NCBI GenBank assembly: GCA_021521415.1
Contig: JAIQDT010005485.1
Span: 1-64,000 of the forward strand
Length of the DNA: 64,000 nt
From: Bidens hawaiensis
Lineage: Eukaryota; Streptophyta; Magnoliopsida; Asterales; Asteraceae
Direction: 5' to 3'
Shown here: positions 12,892 through 25,570 of the stretch, piece by piece
Layout: the number at the start of each line of letters is the position of its first letter
Position numbering within the stretch: the stretch's first letter is position 1
The notes under the pieces: model-generated
What the model saw: the letters and a program-made list of their open reading frames with translations, nothing else
The model's database searches: none
What the model was told of the DNA's origin: nothing
Made by a program: the position numbers and the translations under genes

Positions 12892-14330
12892 AAAATCCCT
12901 ACACTTACTCTTTTTTCGTCCTTTAAAAGTTTAATGCATTGAAAACAAAATTGGAAAATATGGTCTTAAAAACATATAGATTATATTAAAGCTTAGAAAA
13001 ACTCAAAAACCGAGACCACTGGTATTGTTGTCCACTTAAACCCATGCATCTATCTTCCCGGAACAAGATTCAACAATTTCATTATTTATATAATCTAGTG
13101 GTTTCCGCAGTTAAGACCTGTTTATTTTCAGTTTCTACTTGACCAGACTACCCCAACTTGACTTAAACCTCAAAATTAGTAGATTTAAAATGTGATTGCT
13201 CTTATGCATGAATAGTTAAGACGGTCAAGGGTATTGTTTATCTACCTAAATTTAAGCATCAAAGTTTACCAAAGCAGCCATTAGATACGATTAAGGTATA
13301 ACTATTCAATAAATTAGCAATTGTTCCCCACAACATGATATACCCTCATTATCAAGAAATACCCCAGATGCATTACCATAGGTGAGTATGCACGAATTCA
13401 TATTTAGGGTTTAAATATGACGTGTCCCTTGTGGTCTGTTTCTTAATGGTAATGAGACGCGAGCAAGGGGGACCCCATTTGGCTAACAGCATGGATGATC
13501 AAGTCAGTAGTATATTTGGACATTTAAGTACGAGATTATCAAGTTTAATGACTTATATTTGGCAGAAAAAACTGCATGTTTGCTCTTTTTAGCTATTTAA
13601 TATTCACAAATCCACTTAGGAAACGTGAATACCCAGAATGTAAAACCCATACAGACCCATAATCTCCGGACCCATGACATTCCGTCAATATAAGATTTAA
13701 GGTTATAAAACCATACGCCAATGAAGTGTTAAACACTAAAGCTAAACGTGCTAGATTTAGTTTATATCACTGGCTACTTGGCAAACTCTAACGTTAAACC
13801 TACCCAAGCATCAAATGATAACGTATTCAAATTTTAAAATACATAATATTTTCACGTCATACCAAAAATTGAAGCTTGAGTAAGGCCCAACCTTTCATCA
13901 CATATTTTCCAAGGATTAAACTCTTTAGCCACTAAAAATAATATATATTCGTTATCCTTTATCAAACTGCCTTTTCATTCTCAAGGTTGAGCCTACCGAC
14001 ACATCTCAAGTTAAGTGCGTTTTCTTTAATATTATCTCATATTATTAGTAGTTTGAAAAACCAATTTCCGATAATTATCATCATCTTCCATTTTAATCCA
14101 AAAACCATTTTTCAAAGGACATTTTTCAAAACTTTTTCTCTCTTTAAAAAAAAATAAAATTAACTACGACTCTAATATCCTATCCCCACACTTAAATTTT
14201 GAATTTTCCTCAGTGTAAGGATACATAAAACTTAAAACAAAAATAAGAATAAATTCGGACTATAGAAAACTAAAAACCTAAAAATAAAAATAAAAAGTAA
14301 ATAAGCTGGATAATGGAAAAAACTTAGTTG
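12892..14330 (-). repeat. Athila-like 3' untranslated interior
   Basis: Homologous to 47863-49200 in the second element. No ORF of interest. It adjoins the 3' LTR on its U3 side. The match ends near 14205; the last 125 bp are AT-rich and unassigned. Confidence 0.6.
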
Positions 14331-15056
14331 TTAATATGTGTAGTAAGTATGAAATGAGTATATGAAAGAGAGTATGTATGAATAATGCATGTATAATATT
14401 ATTGAAAGTATGTATGAATGTTATAGAGATAATGACAAAGAAAGGTAAGGTATGGTTGTATGATAGCAAGAGGGAACCGGGCCCTAATAATACTCAAGGC
14501 AAGAGGGAACCGAACCCTAATAATATTCGAGGCAAGAGGGAACCGGGACCAAATAATACTCGAGGAAAGTAGCGCATAATGCTCTTTAAAACGTATAACT
14601 ATGTATGTAATGTAAGATAAAATATGAAAGGTAAGAAAGTATGAAAACATGAAAGGATGGAGGTATGAAAGTATAAAGTATGAACGAAAGAAAGTAAACG
14701 TGTACGAATAATGTATAAAGAAATTAATATATGTCTTCGGATATATATAAGTAAGGTATTGAATGTGTGTTTAACTAGAACTTACTCAGCGTAGCTGACT
14801 TTAAGTATGCATGTAGATGAGTAGAATGAGATAGCTGGTTCGTGGAGGGCACATGGCAAGCAAATAAAGAAGCTGGTATTCGAAGAATTATGTTATATTT
14901 ATGTTATATTTATATGTTATAGCTGGTTTGTAATGATATGAAATGTTATTGAAAGTTTTAATATTCCGCGAAAGTTTTATTTAACTTTGATATTTAAAAC
15001 TGTGTTTATGAGTAAATCCAACGTCCAATGTAGGGCACCGGGATCGGGGCCTTACA
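14331..15056 (+). repeat. Family A LTR, copy 3, 3' fragment
   Basis: It matches only the last third of the family A LTR. It has three copies of a unit containing AGAGGGAACCG and CCTAATAATA (14468-14572), then the conserved 3' part, ending GGGGCCTTACA at 15056. The 5' two thirds are missing. Confidence 0.8.
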
Positions 15057-16004
15057 AAATATATTTTATGTAGATATTTAGATTATATTATTTATATTAT
15101 GTAATATTAACTTTTGGTAAATAATTGGTTATATAAATAATAATAAACTAATTAATTTATGAATTCACAAACACACTTGATCATCATCAAATCCAGAATC
15201 TCTACCATGTTTTGGGATCCATCATTAATTCGTGTTGTTTCCCGCAATCCTTCTTAATTAGGTTTTTCCTTTTATAATTCTCGACGAGTGTGATATCTTA
15301 ATTCTTATCAAATGTTTCTCTTTTTACTCATTTGATAAAGTGAGTAATTCATTCCCCCTTTTTACTTATTTTTAATTGTTTTGGGGACGTATGTGTATCA
15401 TATCATATTTACATATTACTTAGTATTCACATTAGCAAACTATTAACCTTATGTGCATATCAATTATTTGCATAGTTTGTTACATGTGTAATTGTTTATT
15501 TGACTGCATTTAGAGAGGTCCATCATAATCACATTTATAGTATAACCATATGATCGTCGTAGTAGCCAAAGACCACTTCGCAAGGTAATGGTTTTACCGA
15601 AACTTATTATTTGCTCAATGGCTTAATTGTTTATCTCACAAAGGGCAGTTTAGCATTTTTATAGTATATTACATTTAAATTTCTGATTTTTGACTCACTC
15701 AACCTTGTGTTGACAAATCTACTTTATTTTATACGCATATGCAGGTTTTCGTTTGAATTGATTGCAAGTTGATGAAGAACTTAGTGACGATTTTTGTTAG
15801 AAGCATTTATCAAGACTTATATTTAACTTGAATTTGAATTTGAATTTGTTTGCTTTCATTTTAAAGATTACGTACTTTGATTGTTTGGATTATTTAATTA
15901 AATAAATAGATATTTTCACCTTTAAATTTTGCATGATATTACATTGTGAGCTTTGAACAATCATTTCGTGCCCCGACATTTTTGACTTAGGTTGGGGTGT
16001 GACA
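15057..16004 (-). repeat. Family E LTR, copy 2, 5' fragment
   Basis: The reverse complement of the first part of the family E LTR. The end GGTTGGGGTGTGACA at 16004 is the LTR start. It contains the counterpart of the GTGAGTAAAACACC and CATATGTCCCC blocks of the other copies. Truncated on the left against the family A fragment. Confidence 0.7.
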
Positions 16005-16535
16005 CACACGAATGGAAGCAGCAAGTATATAATTGTGATAACCCACAATATCCGTTCAATTCATAAACAATAATTAGAAATAAATAAATTATATAAATGC
16101 CGTAGATTAGATAAATATTTATTAAATCATAAAAAGTCTAAGAAATTGTATTCCCATATATCATACATGTAAGGTGATTATAGTGATTACCGCATCACGC
16201 GCTCACACCCGACACGACGATTGGTGATACTATATTCCCAATATTAAAATAATACTTTTATATTTTATAGAAAAATCAATACAATATATTTATGTATATT
16301 CATATAAATAACGATTCTGAACCGTGTTTGAAACATGGCGGTAGATACAACCAATAAACAAACTTGCATAAACGAATGCATGTCTTAACTAATGTAGGAA
16401 TACATCTAAATATAAAAGTAATAATCTTTTAATAATGTTAGGACACACATATGTGTGTACTAAACACAAAATTTAACATCAACTAATATTAAGACCCCCC
16501 GCGTTGCGTGGGAGGGGGGGGGGGGTGATACCTAG
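16005..16535 (+). other. Unassigned; possible Helitron 3' end at 16535
   Basis: No gene. Near the right edge a C-run/G-run stem (16495-16525) is followed by CCTAG then T, which resembles the hairpin plus CTRR terminus of plant Helitrons. I found no matching 5' TC terminus, so the call is weak. Confidence 0.3.
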
Positions 16536-18907
16536 TTTATGGTTAAATCTACTAACTATAGAGGTTGGTTTCCATGACTGTACCTTGTGTATAAGTTTCA
16601 GATTAATGTTTTGAATAATACAATGAACAAACAATGCATTTTTTTGAGAAGAAGTAATTAGACATGATAGTTCAACAGTAAAAACTAAGTTACATAAGCA
16701 GTATTCTTCCCTCCAAGAAGTTTAATATGTCATTCTAATCCTTGTTCTTGTTGACCAAATGAAGAAATAACTCAATGAGGGGAAAGAGGCTTACACTGTC
16801 AGCAATAGAAAAGGATGATGTTTTTGGTTACTCATATTACTAATGTGCAGATAAATTCAAATAATTTATATTATCAAAAAGCCCATGAAAAAATATCTAT
16901 GATCAGCAAGCCTGTGAGCAAATGAACATGGTAAGGGACCATTTATGCAGTTTATACGAATTTTCAAACTTAAGAAAACATGCATGAACAAAAGTTGTAT
17001 TATGTTTGACAGGTTAAAGCAAACACACCCTTCAACTTACTTAAAAGTTATTCAGTCAAAAAGAATAAACTCTAAATGTGAATAAAATTACTCGAGGCTC
17101 AGATCTCCGCCATGGCTGAAATATATGTTTCCAAGCCAATTAGCAGAGCGTCATTATTGCCAATATAATAGCCTATATTGATTACTGAAGATTTAAGCGA
17201 CAACTCGAGAAGAACATAAAGCAATCTGTCATCATAGCCTGTTGACTTTCAAGAGTTAAAACCAACCAAAACACACGAAAGCTATGGAGGTTCAGATGAG
17301 GGTAGGACCACCAATTTATCATCATAACCTTTATCAAGCAGATATAGACTCCAATCACCATTACAGTCACATCCAATGGTAAAACTGATGTTCACCAAAC
17401 TTTTAAGAGTAAAATATAAGCGAGACATACGAAAGCTCCATGGTTCAGATGAAGACATCATTATCATAACCTTTTATCAAACAATTCCATACTCAGATCA
17501 TCATCACAATCGCATTCTCACCAACGTCACATGTTTCACCAAACAATAATTGAAATACTTTTGTTCATCATCAGAACGTTCGAAGGTTTCTAAACAGTTG
17601 AATGTAGGCTTAGATGAAACTCATGGCTGTAAAGGTCGTAGCTTGTTTCCAAGCACCAAACTTGCCACGCCAAGAATCCATCATCATTATTGCCCTACGT
17701 AGGCCCAAAATGTGTGGCACGATCAACAAACCATTCCGTCAAACACCTTATGTGCACAATACCTAATGTGACAAATGTTCACTATAGAGGCTCGGAAAAA
17801 CATCAAAATCTTTCTAAAACCCAAACGAACAAACATGCATTTCATCGAACACCTCATGTGCACCACATTTGATGTCACAATAAGTAAACAGTAGTAGTCA
17901 TATTCACCCAAAATCATAGCAGCCAAAGGTGAAAAGGGTCAGATTAAAACCTAAGTCACCAGAGAGGGTTATCACCGTCACCGCCGCCTAGGGTTCCAAA
18001 ATGGAACCCGGGAACAGACATATTCAAGCTCCAACCAAGTCTTCATCCGTCGCCGCCAGCAACGGCAAAGCAACGACCTTTTTTCTCACTCTTTCTCTTT
18101 CCTCCAAAAGGTCAAACGGTCATCAGCAAAAACCGATGATTCAACTTACATCTAATCTTTGAAACAAAAGACTGAGATAGAGAGAGAGACACTCGATTAT
18201 GAACCATGGACCAACCGGTCTCCGCCATCCATCGCATAGGGTTCCAAAAATGAAACTCGACAACAGTCAGTGCATCGTTGTCGGTTAGGATTTCCAAAAT
18301 GAACCTAAGAAACAGACGAATCAGAGCCACAACAGCCGTAATTGGTCACTGTCTAACATCCTCCACCACCATGACGGCACACCACCTCCATAAACAACTG
18401 CATGCCATCGGAATAAATCGATCGTACCGGTGGCATAAGAGGTGAAACAGAGAGAGAAATATAGGAAGGAAAGTGAAAACTTGTGGATGAAGATTGCTGA
18501 TGAAGAAGAAGAGTCATCAGCTATGTTGGAGGAATCTAACTGGATGGTTGTGGTGGTGTGAAGTGGTGAGTGTAAGTACCACATATAAAGCATAATGTAC
18601 ATAAGCTAATGCAAGAAATTCAATGAACAGTGATTCTCCCTTAGAAACAAAATTTGAAAATTATAATATATAATAATTATATCACAACCACTTAAATTAA
18701 TATCTAAATTAATTAAGAGATTATTATATAATTGTCTTAGCTCTAACCTAGCATACTTTAAATCCAAAAATATGGTCCCATGTGATCCTATTTGGCCGAT
18801 TCCAAGAGGACATGCAGGAACTCTTTCACATACTTGCAAAAAAATGGAGATTTCACGACAATGGAATGGATAAACAATAAAAAATGTGAAAAGTAGATTT
18901 AAGACCC
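16536..18907. other. Unrecognised sequence, no supported gene
   Basis: This 2.4-kb stretch matches none of the other repeats in the window. Short ORFs at 18112-18330, 18321-18602 and 18606-18923 (minus) show no family I recognise. Two degenerate internal duplications are visible: 17270-17345 resembles 17430-17490, and a TAGGGTTCCAAAA block at about 17990 recurs near 18237 and 18290. It could be low-copy host sequence or an unknown transposon interior. Confidence 0.4.
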
Positions 18908-18912
18908 GACTC

Positions 18913-19491
18913 TGTTGGTGCATGTTTTGTAACAGATGATCTTTTGTGTTTGTTAGAATTGAGAGCTACGGTCAAAGGGGAGTCTGTTGGTGCATTTTGT
19001 GACCGTCGCTATGCAATTCTAACCAGCGGAGACAAAGTGGTGAAGTTAGAACAACTTCACCATAGGCGAAGTTAGAACAACTTCGCCATTGGCGAAGTTA
19101 GGACAACTTCGCCTACAGGCCCAAGCCCAAGCCCGCGAAGTTGGTTTATCTATATATGTGTGTGTCTTGTTTAGGGTTTAGGATTCAGAAAAGTGAGAGT
19201 ATTTTGTGTAGCTGTCATTGTCTAGAGAGAAACCGAGAGGGAGAGTCGTGTGGGACGGCCCAAGGTAGAGCTCACCTCGGGTCGGCCGTGTTTTTTTGTT
19301 TTTGTTCGGTATGTAACGTGGTTTGGTTATTATATAAAGGATCTGCAGATTCGTTTTATCCCATTCGTGTGTGTGTTTATGTGTAATCGTGTTCTTCGTC
19401 TATAACATCGTAAACGAGTCTAGGAGGATTCTGCACTCCTAGACATCATGCGGATCTCGTATCGATCAGCGACTCCCCAGGGGAATTTACA
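18913..19491 (+). repeat. 5' LTR of compact non-autonomous element
   Basis: It starts TGTTGGTGCATG and ends GGGGAATTTACA. It is about 25 bp longer than the 3' LTR, mainly through an extra GCGAAGTT-containing unit near 19060-19090. Confidence 0.93.
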
Positions 19492-19493
19492 AG

Positions 19494-19511
19494 TGGTATC
19501 AGAGCCTTAGG
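19494..19511 (+). other. Primer-binding site, initiator Met tRNA
   Basis: TGGTATCAGAGCCTTAGG lies two bases after the 5' LTR. The first 13 bases are the usual complement of the initiator Met tRNA 3' end. Confidence 0.9.
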
Positions 19512-20660
19512 CTCTTATGCTATGGTTCGAGATCTGCGTTTTGGTGTTTTCAGGCCGTTTCTGATATGTTTTTGGCCGACAGACGTCGTCGGCGAAGTTA
19601 TGGGGTTCAAGCGAAGTTGTCGCTAAAATTTTAGGGTTTTGGCGAAGTTGACTTTTTTGGAGAAGTTGACTTTTTGGAGAAGTTGACTTTTGGCGAAGTT
19701 AAAAAAATATTTATATATTTAAAAAAAAATTGTTTGGAGTTTTTGTCTTAATGGCCAGGTTTACACGATTATTGTGAGACCGAAAATGTTGTTCTGACAA
19801 AGAGTGATAATTGGTATCTCTTGGTCTTACGTGTAAACAAATACGGGTCAACTATGGCTATGTAGTTGAAGTTGCGAATGGGATATTGTTTGAAACTGGA
19901 TATTGACACATATTTGGGTGTTTTTGTGCCAAGAAATAAGTGTTGTTCGAGGTTGACCAACTGAAGAAAGTCAAATTTTATTCGGGTTTTCGTCATTACT
20001 GGATTGCGGTTAGAGTATATTATTTATGTTATTTTTAATGCGTTCGAGAATTGAATCCAGAAAACGTGGGATACGAGCATCCGGGATGCTTATTTATTAA
20101 GGTGAAAATTTTGGAACAAGTTGGATTTAATCGGGATTTAAAATGTTTAAGTTCTTGATCGTTATCCCTGGTGATTGAAGATGCTTCGGATTTATTAATG
20201 GTCATGTGTGTTAGATTCTGTCAAGGTGGTTTTGTGATGAAACTGATCACTTGATGTTGAGTAGTTGAAGATTGAACCTTATCTTACTATGCAATTCCGA
20301 CTAGTTGGGTGAAGTTGTGGAGGGAGCACAACTTCACGTGTTGGTGAAGTTAGAAGAACTTCACGTGTTGGTGAAGTTAGGAACAACTTCACGTGTTAGT
20401 TGAGATGATCGATTAGGCACGGGGATGCAGGTCAAAGATCTCGATCGATATTGTTCGGAGGAGCTTACACTGAAGGGGAGATCTGATATGGAAGACGTCG
20501 GGTGATTGGTAGATTTGTGGAGCTACAAGACAGTTTCAGACAAAGCTGGTTGAAAACAGGATGGATGTTGCATGTATATGTGAAGTTCAAGTTTGAAGAT
20601 CACAGTGCAATGTCTGAAGATCGAGTTCTACAAGAAGAAGAAAACAGAAGATCATCAGTT
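19512..20660 (+). other. Non-coding interior of compact LTR element
   Basis: No ORF over about 107 codons, and none resembles a retroelement protein. It contains repeated GAAGTTGACTTTT units (about 19610-19710) and three GAAGTT/AACTTC-ACGTGTT units (about 20300-20400). The middle part (19740-20290) is of unknown origin. Confidence 0.7.
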
Positions 20661-20668
20661 AAGGGGGT
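20659..20668 (+). other. Polypurine tract
   Basis: TTAAGGGGGT directly precedes the 3' LTR, the place where plus-strand priming occurs. Confidence 0.75.
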
Positions 20669-20671
20669 GTC

Positions 20672-21225
20672 TGTTGGTGCATGTTTTGTAACAGATGATC
20701 TTTTGTGTTTGTTAGAATTGAGAGCAACGGTCAAAGGGGAGTCTGTTGGTGCATTTTGTGACCGTCGCTATGCAATTCTGACCAGCGGAGACGAAGTGGT
20801 GAAGTTAGAACAACTTCGTCATTGACGAAGTTAGGGCAACTTCGCCTACAGGCCCAAGCCCAAGCCCGCGAAGTTGGTTTATCTATATATATGTGTGTCT
20901 TGTTTAGGGTTTAGGATTCAGAAAAGTGAGAGTGTTTTTGTGTAGCTTTCATTGTCTAGAGAGAAACCGAGAGGGAAAGTCGTGTGGGACGGCCCGAGGT
21001 AGAGCTCACCTCGGGTCGGCCGTGTTTTTTTGTTTTTGTTCGGTATGTAACGTTGTTTGGTTATTATATAAAGGATCTGCAGATTTGTTTTATCTCATTC
21101 GTGTGTGTGTTTATGTGTAATCGTGTTCTTCGTCTACAACATCATAAACGAGTCTAGGAGGATTCCGCACTCCTAGACATCGTGCGGATCTCGTATCTAT
21201 CAGCGACGCCCAGAGGGGATTTACA
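20672..21225 (+). repeat. 3' LTR of compact non-autonomous element
   Basis: Matches the 5' LTR along its length, starting TGTTGGTGCATG and ending GGGGATTTACA. Followed by the GACTC target duplication. Confidence 0.93.
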
Positions 21226-21230
21226 GACTC

Positions 21231-21735
21231 TATTTTCACAATCACTCCTAAACCGACCCAAGCAATATGAGATCCCTGCTGTTGACTTGTGTTTGAATAT
21301 ATATACATAAGAGTCTTTCTCATTTAGTGATGGTAGGGATAAGAACGGTGTAAGCATGCAAACCTAGCCTAGTACCAATAGGAGAACATTTTTCACTAGG
21401 AAGGAAGTAGTGTAGGTCAATATAGAAGAAAACATTCTCAACCTCGTTCAATAAATTAAACCACTCACTTTTCCACCCTTCTCAAAACTAACAGTTCATG
21501 CTCACACACATGGGTTTAATAGTTGTGGTTGTATAAAGAGTTGAATGACTATAAAAGGAGTTGGAAGCTTGAACAAAACAACAACACTTAGACATCTGCT
21601 ATGGTGAGGGGCTTCAAAGCCCCTCCCCAGTGCCACGTCAGCGCCACGTAACCACCGGGGGCTTCGAAGCCCCAACCAATAATGCCCCGATGTGGTTTAA
21701 TGCCCATTGGCGCCCATATATATATATATATATAT
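21231..21735. other. Unassigned spacer before the LINE
   Basis: This continues the sequence broken by the compact LTR element. The last 150 bp carry GC-rich inverted words (GGGGCTTCAAAGCCCC and GGGGCTTCGAAGCCCC at about 21608 and 21658), then a TA run. No gene seen. Confidence 0.4.
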
Positions 21736-22209
21736 TCTCTCCGTACGTTCCCAAAGTCCCACACCTGCAAGTCTCTCCGGCGGTGTCGCCAGAAGAGTTC
21801 CCGGCACCTGGTAAGTACTCTCTTCTACTCATTTCTTGTCTTCATCGCATGTTCTTCTCTAGCAACCACCACGTCACCGTTTGAAAAACAAGCGGAAACA
21901 GGGAACCAAGGAACTTTGCCGGAAAATCCAACATCTCCGACCAGCGGTGGAGGACTCAACATTAATCAAAGCTCAACATATCATCGACACAATCACACAT
22001 TCATACTCTCTTCAAGGTTTTTTGCATCCGGATCTGGGTCTTTCATCATCTGGGTCTCATCTGGGTTTTGTTTCTCATCCTTTTGTGCACATAATAAGCT
22101 GCTTTACTTGGGTTTTGGTTCAATTCCTGACCAGATTTGGAACTGTTTTTTTCCACCACAAAATGGTCAACATATTACCCACTATTATTACTAGTATTAG
22201 TATAGTTAT

Positions 22210-22254
22210 TATTATTATTATTGTTATTATTATTATTGTTATTAGTACTACTAC

Positions 22255-22297
<43 letters not shown>
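22210..22297. repeat. (ATT)n microsatellite in LINE 5' region
   Basis: A trinucleotide run with a few interruptions. The polyisoleucine ORFs across it come from the repeat. Confidence 0.9.
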
Positions 22298-22364
22298 GGG
22301 TGTCCTATTATTTGTGTTTGTGTGATTACTTGCAATTATAGAGCGTAGGAACCATGCTTATTAC

Positions 22365-23100
22365 TTGATACCATGTCCTGAAACGAGGGGCGTAGGTAAG
22401 GGTAAAGATAGGGAGTATATATTGCGTTTGGCTTCTTGGAATGTAGGAACACTAAATAGTAAGTTGCTAGAATTAGTAGATGTGCTTAAAAGATGTAAGG
22501 TTCAGATAGCATGTCTTCAGAAGACTAAGTGGAAAGGACATAGAGGGGCGGAGTGTAATGGGTATAAGTTGTGGTACACGGGGTCTAATGGAGCTAGGAA
22601 TGGAGTGGGGTTTCTAGTGGCTAAGGATCTACACACTAGTGTGGTGGAGGTGATAAGACATAATGACAGGATTATGGTGTTGAGATTAGTACTAGGAGAG
22701 GAAGTAGTGGCAGTAGTCTGTGCCTACGCGCCTCATGTAGGCCTAGGGGAGCAGGAAAAGAGAGAATTTTGGGATTGCCTTGACGCAGTGGTAGGGGCAT
22801 ACCTAGGGGTGAGAGGATTTGTATAGGAGGGGATTTTAATGGACACATTGGTAAGGTTAACGATGGTTTTCAAGCCGTACATGGGGGTTTTGGTTTTGGT
22901 GATAGGAATGAGAACGGAACAGATATTCTAGAGTTTGCGATGGCCCATGACCTAGGTATTATAATTTCATATTTTAAGAAAGAAGATTCATATTTGATCA
23001 CTTTTAGCAGCGGCGGAAGCGACGCGTAAATTGACTACCATTTAATGAGACAAGGAGACCAACGTTGGTGGAAGGACTGCAAAGTCATACCTGGGGAGAC
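22365..23100 (+). pseudogene. LINE endonuclease domain (broken)
   Basis: The open stretch 22365-22826 has the family motif SWNVGTL near residue 26 and the GVGFLV and CAYAPHVG blocks of exonuclease-endonuclease-phosphatase enzymes, which nick target DNA for LINE insertion. The usual QETKW motif reads QKTKW, so the catalytic glutamate is lysine. The next motif, GDFNGHIG (about 22832), is in another frame, and a TAA interrupts the SDA-IDYHL region near 23028. The protein is inactive as it stands. Confidence 0.85.
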
Positions 23101-25260
23101 GGTTGTGGCTCAACATAGACTGGTGGTAGCAGATATAGGCTTCAGATATAAGCTAACTGTTCGAGAGAGGAAAGGTATACCTAGAATTCAATGGGGTAAT
23201 TTGAAGGACGAAAATCTTCCAGTGTTTAAGAATAAACTCATATTGCAGATGTTGGATCGAATAAATGGGGACTCAACTCATATATGGGAAGCTATGGCGA
23301 CAAAGATCATTCAAGTAGAAAAGGAGACTCTCGGGGTCACAACAGGAAAGACAGGTGACCGTAAAGAGTCTTGGTGGTAGAATGAGGCCGTACAAGTCAA
23401 GATAAGGGACAACAATGATGTTTTATGGAGCTTATGAGGTGCACGAATGAGGAGGAGCGAGTGGAATTGAGGGGGGCCTACAAAACGGCAAAGAGAGAGG
23501 CAAAGAAGGAAGTGGCGGAAGCAAAGAACATGGCCTATAAACGGATGTATGAACGTTTAGAAACAAAAGAGGGGGAACATGCTATGTTTAAGATTGCCAA
23601 AGCTAGGGATCGTACAAGGAAAGATCTAGGGCCTGTGAAGTTCATAAATACTACAGATTGGCATGTACTGGTCAAGGAGCTGGACATCAAGATAAGATGG
23701 TAAACCTACTTCCACAATCTTTTTAACAATGGGAGAGCTTTCCAAGAATAATATGACGACACAACCGTCCAATTACAACAACCGAATAACTGCTACTGTA
23801 GACGGATCACATGGGAAGAGGTGCAGACTGCACTTAGGAGGATGGGAAGGGCTAAGGCGGTTGGCCCAGACAACATACCCAACGAGGTGTGGAAGTGTCT
23901 GGGAGAGGAAGGAGTCATGTGGTTAACTACTTTGTTCAATATTATCCTCAAATCTGGTAAGATGCTAGACCAGTGGAGGAGCAGCGTTGTAGTTCCTATC
24001 TGTAAGAACAAAGGCGATGCCCAATGTTGTGGTAACTAACGAGGAATCAAACTACTAAGCCATACTATGAAGCTATGGGAAAGAGTGGTTAAGGTTTTTG
24101 GTAACGGTGAACAAATTTGGCTTCATGCCGGGGCGTTCCACCACAGAGGCAATACACATTTTAAGAAGATTGATGGAAAAGTATAGGGAGAAGAAGCGTG
24201 ACCTGCATATGGTGTTTATTGACCTAGAAAAGGCCTACGACAGTGTGCCACGACAAGTGCTCTGGGAGTGCTTGGATGGTAGAAGAGTCCCAAGAAAATA
24301 TATAGAGATAATTATGGATATGTATACGAGGAGTGCAACAAGTGTCCGTGCGCCCGTGAGGGATACTGATTTCTTCCCTGTAGAAGTAGGCCTTCACCAG
24401 GGGTCAGCGTTGAGCCCGTTTCTTTTTGCAGTAGTCTTGGAAGATTTGTCAAAGTCGATTCAGGGGACGCTCCCGTGGTGCATGATGTTCACAGACGATA
24501 TTGTGTTACTTGCTGATAGAAAACAAGACCTAAACATGAGGCTAGAGGAGTGGCGAACAACCTTAGAGACAAAAGGTTTACGGATTAGTTGCTCTAAGAT
24601 GGAGTACCTCCACTCTGATTTTGGTGGATTAAATGACAATGAGGACACCCAGATCACCATTGAAGGGCAAGTGATCCCGCAAGTAACAAAGTTTAAGTAT
24701 CTAGGATCATTTGTTCAGAGAGATGGGGAATTAGACAGTGATGTGACCCATCGAGTTCAGGTCGGATGGTGTAGATGGAAAGAAGCCACAAGTATATTAT
24801 GCGACAAGAGTTTCCCAACTAAACTAAAGGGAAAATTCTATAGGGTAGCAGTTAGACCTGCAATGCTATATGGAACAGATTGCTGGGCCATCAAGAAGGC
24901 ACAAGTGCGGAAGATGGAGGTAGCAGAGATGAGAATGTTGCGCTGGATGTGTGGGCACACAAGGTTAGACCGAATAAGGAACGTTGCGTTTCGAGATAGG
25001 TTAGGGGTAGCTAACATATCATACAAGATAAGAGAGTGGAGATTGAGATGGTTTGGACATGTGAAGAGAAGACAGACGATGAATCCGGTTAGATCTGTAG
25101 AAAACATTACTATAGTGGGGTGGAGGGTAGAGGACGACCTAAATTGACATGAGATGAGAGGATTAGGCATGATTTGTTAGACCTAAATCTCTTAGAGGAC
25201 ATGGTTGGGGAAAGGAATTCTTGGAGAAGTAGAATTAAAGTTAAGGATTTTTAGGGAGAA
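23101..25260 (+). pseudogene. LINE reverse transcriptase domain (broken)
   Basis: Fragments 23425-23703 and 23821-24039 cover the linker and the first RT blocks (GRAKAVGPDNIPNEVWK). The longest piece, 24098-25147, has FIDLEKAYDSVPR (first catalytic Asp), GLHQGSALSPFLF, and FTDDIVLLAD with the DD pair; the more usual form is FADDIVL. The C-terminal part has the RWFGHVKRR block typical of plant RTE proteins. Frameshifts near 23700, 24040 and 24090 and a stop at 25145 prevent a full protein. Role when intact: target-primed reverse transcription. Confidence 0.88.
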
Positions 25261-25570
25261 ATGAATACATTAGGGGCTTCTATTTACCATATTTTTTATC
25301 TCACACCATTATGGTATTTTCTTTTCACACATATATATATATATAGTATTATCATTTTTACTACGTGCTATTATCAATAATACTATAGTTGAACTTCGAT
25401 TACCATTTATATTGCCGCATACATATGTAGTCAAGAGCTGAGGGTCTCTCTGAAAGCCACCTCTCTATCTCATTGGATAGAGGTACGGTGTGCCTACATC
25501 CCACCCTCCCCAGACCCTACTTATAGCTTTGCTATTGGTGGGACTACACTGAGTATGATTGATTGATTGA

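Larger units (their letters stand above)
18913..21225 (+). mobile_element. Compact non-autonomous LTR retrotransposon, Copia-type signals
   Basis: It has two near-identical LTRs (18913-19491 and 20672-21225), a perfect 5-bp target duplication GACTC (18908-18912 and 21226-21230), a primer-binding site at 19494 and a purine tract before the 3' LTR. The 1.18-kb interior has no gag, protease, reverse transcriptase or integrase, so it must borrow proteins. The high LTR similarity suggests a fairly recent insertion. The parent family is not in the window. Confidence 0.93.
21736..25570 (+). mobile_element. RTE-type LINE, degenerate
   Basis: An apurinic endonuclease region followed by a reverse transcriptase region on the plus strand, ending in a (TTGA)n tail at about 25557-25570, as is typical of RTE elements. 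The reading frame is broken several times. The 5' boundary is uncertain: a leader of about 600 bp with an (ATT)n run at 22210-22297 precedes the endonuclease. TA-rich runs on both sides (21716-21735 and 25571-25600) may hide a target duplication. Confidence 0.85.

Noticed and set aside
18112..18923. Three minus-strand ORFs as a possible host gene
   Set aside because: No recognisable domain, no splice structure that joins them, and duplicated non-coding blocks overlap them.
21588..22348. Several overlapping ORFs including one of 170 codons
   Set aside because: They cross a TA run and an (ATT)n run and show no domain; they are in the LINE 5' region.
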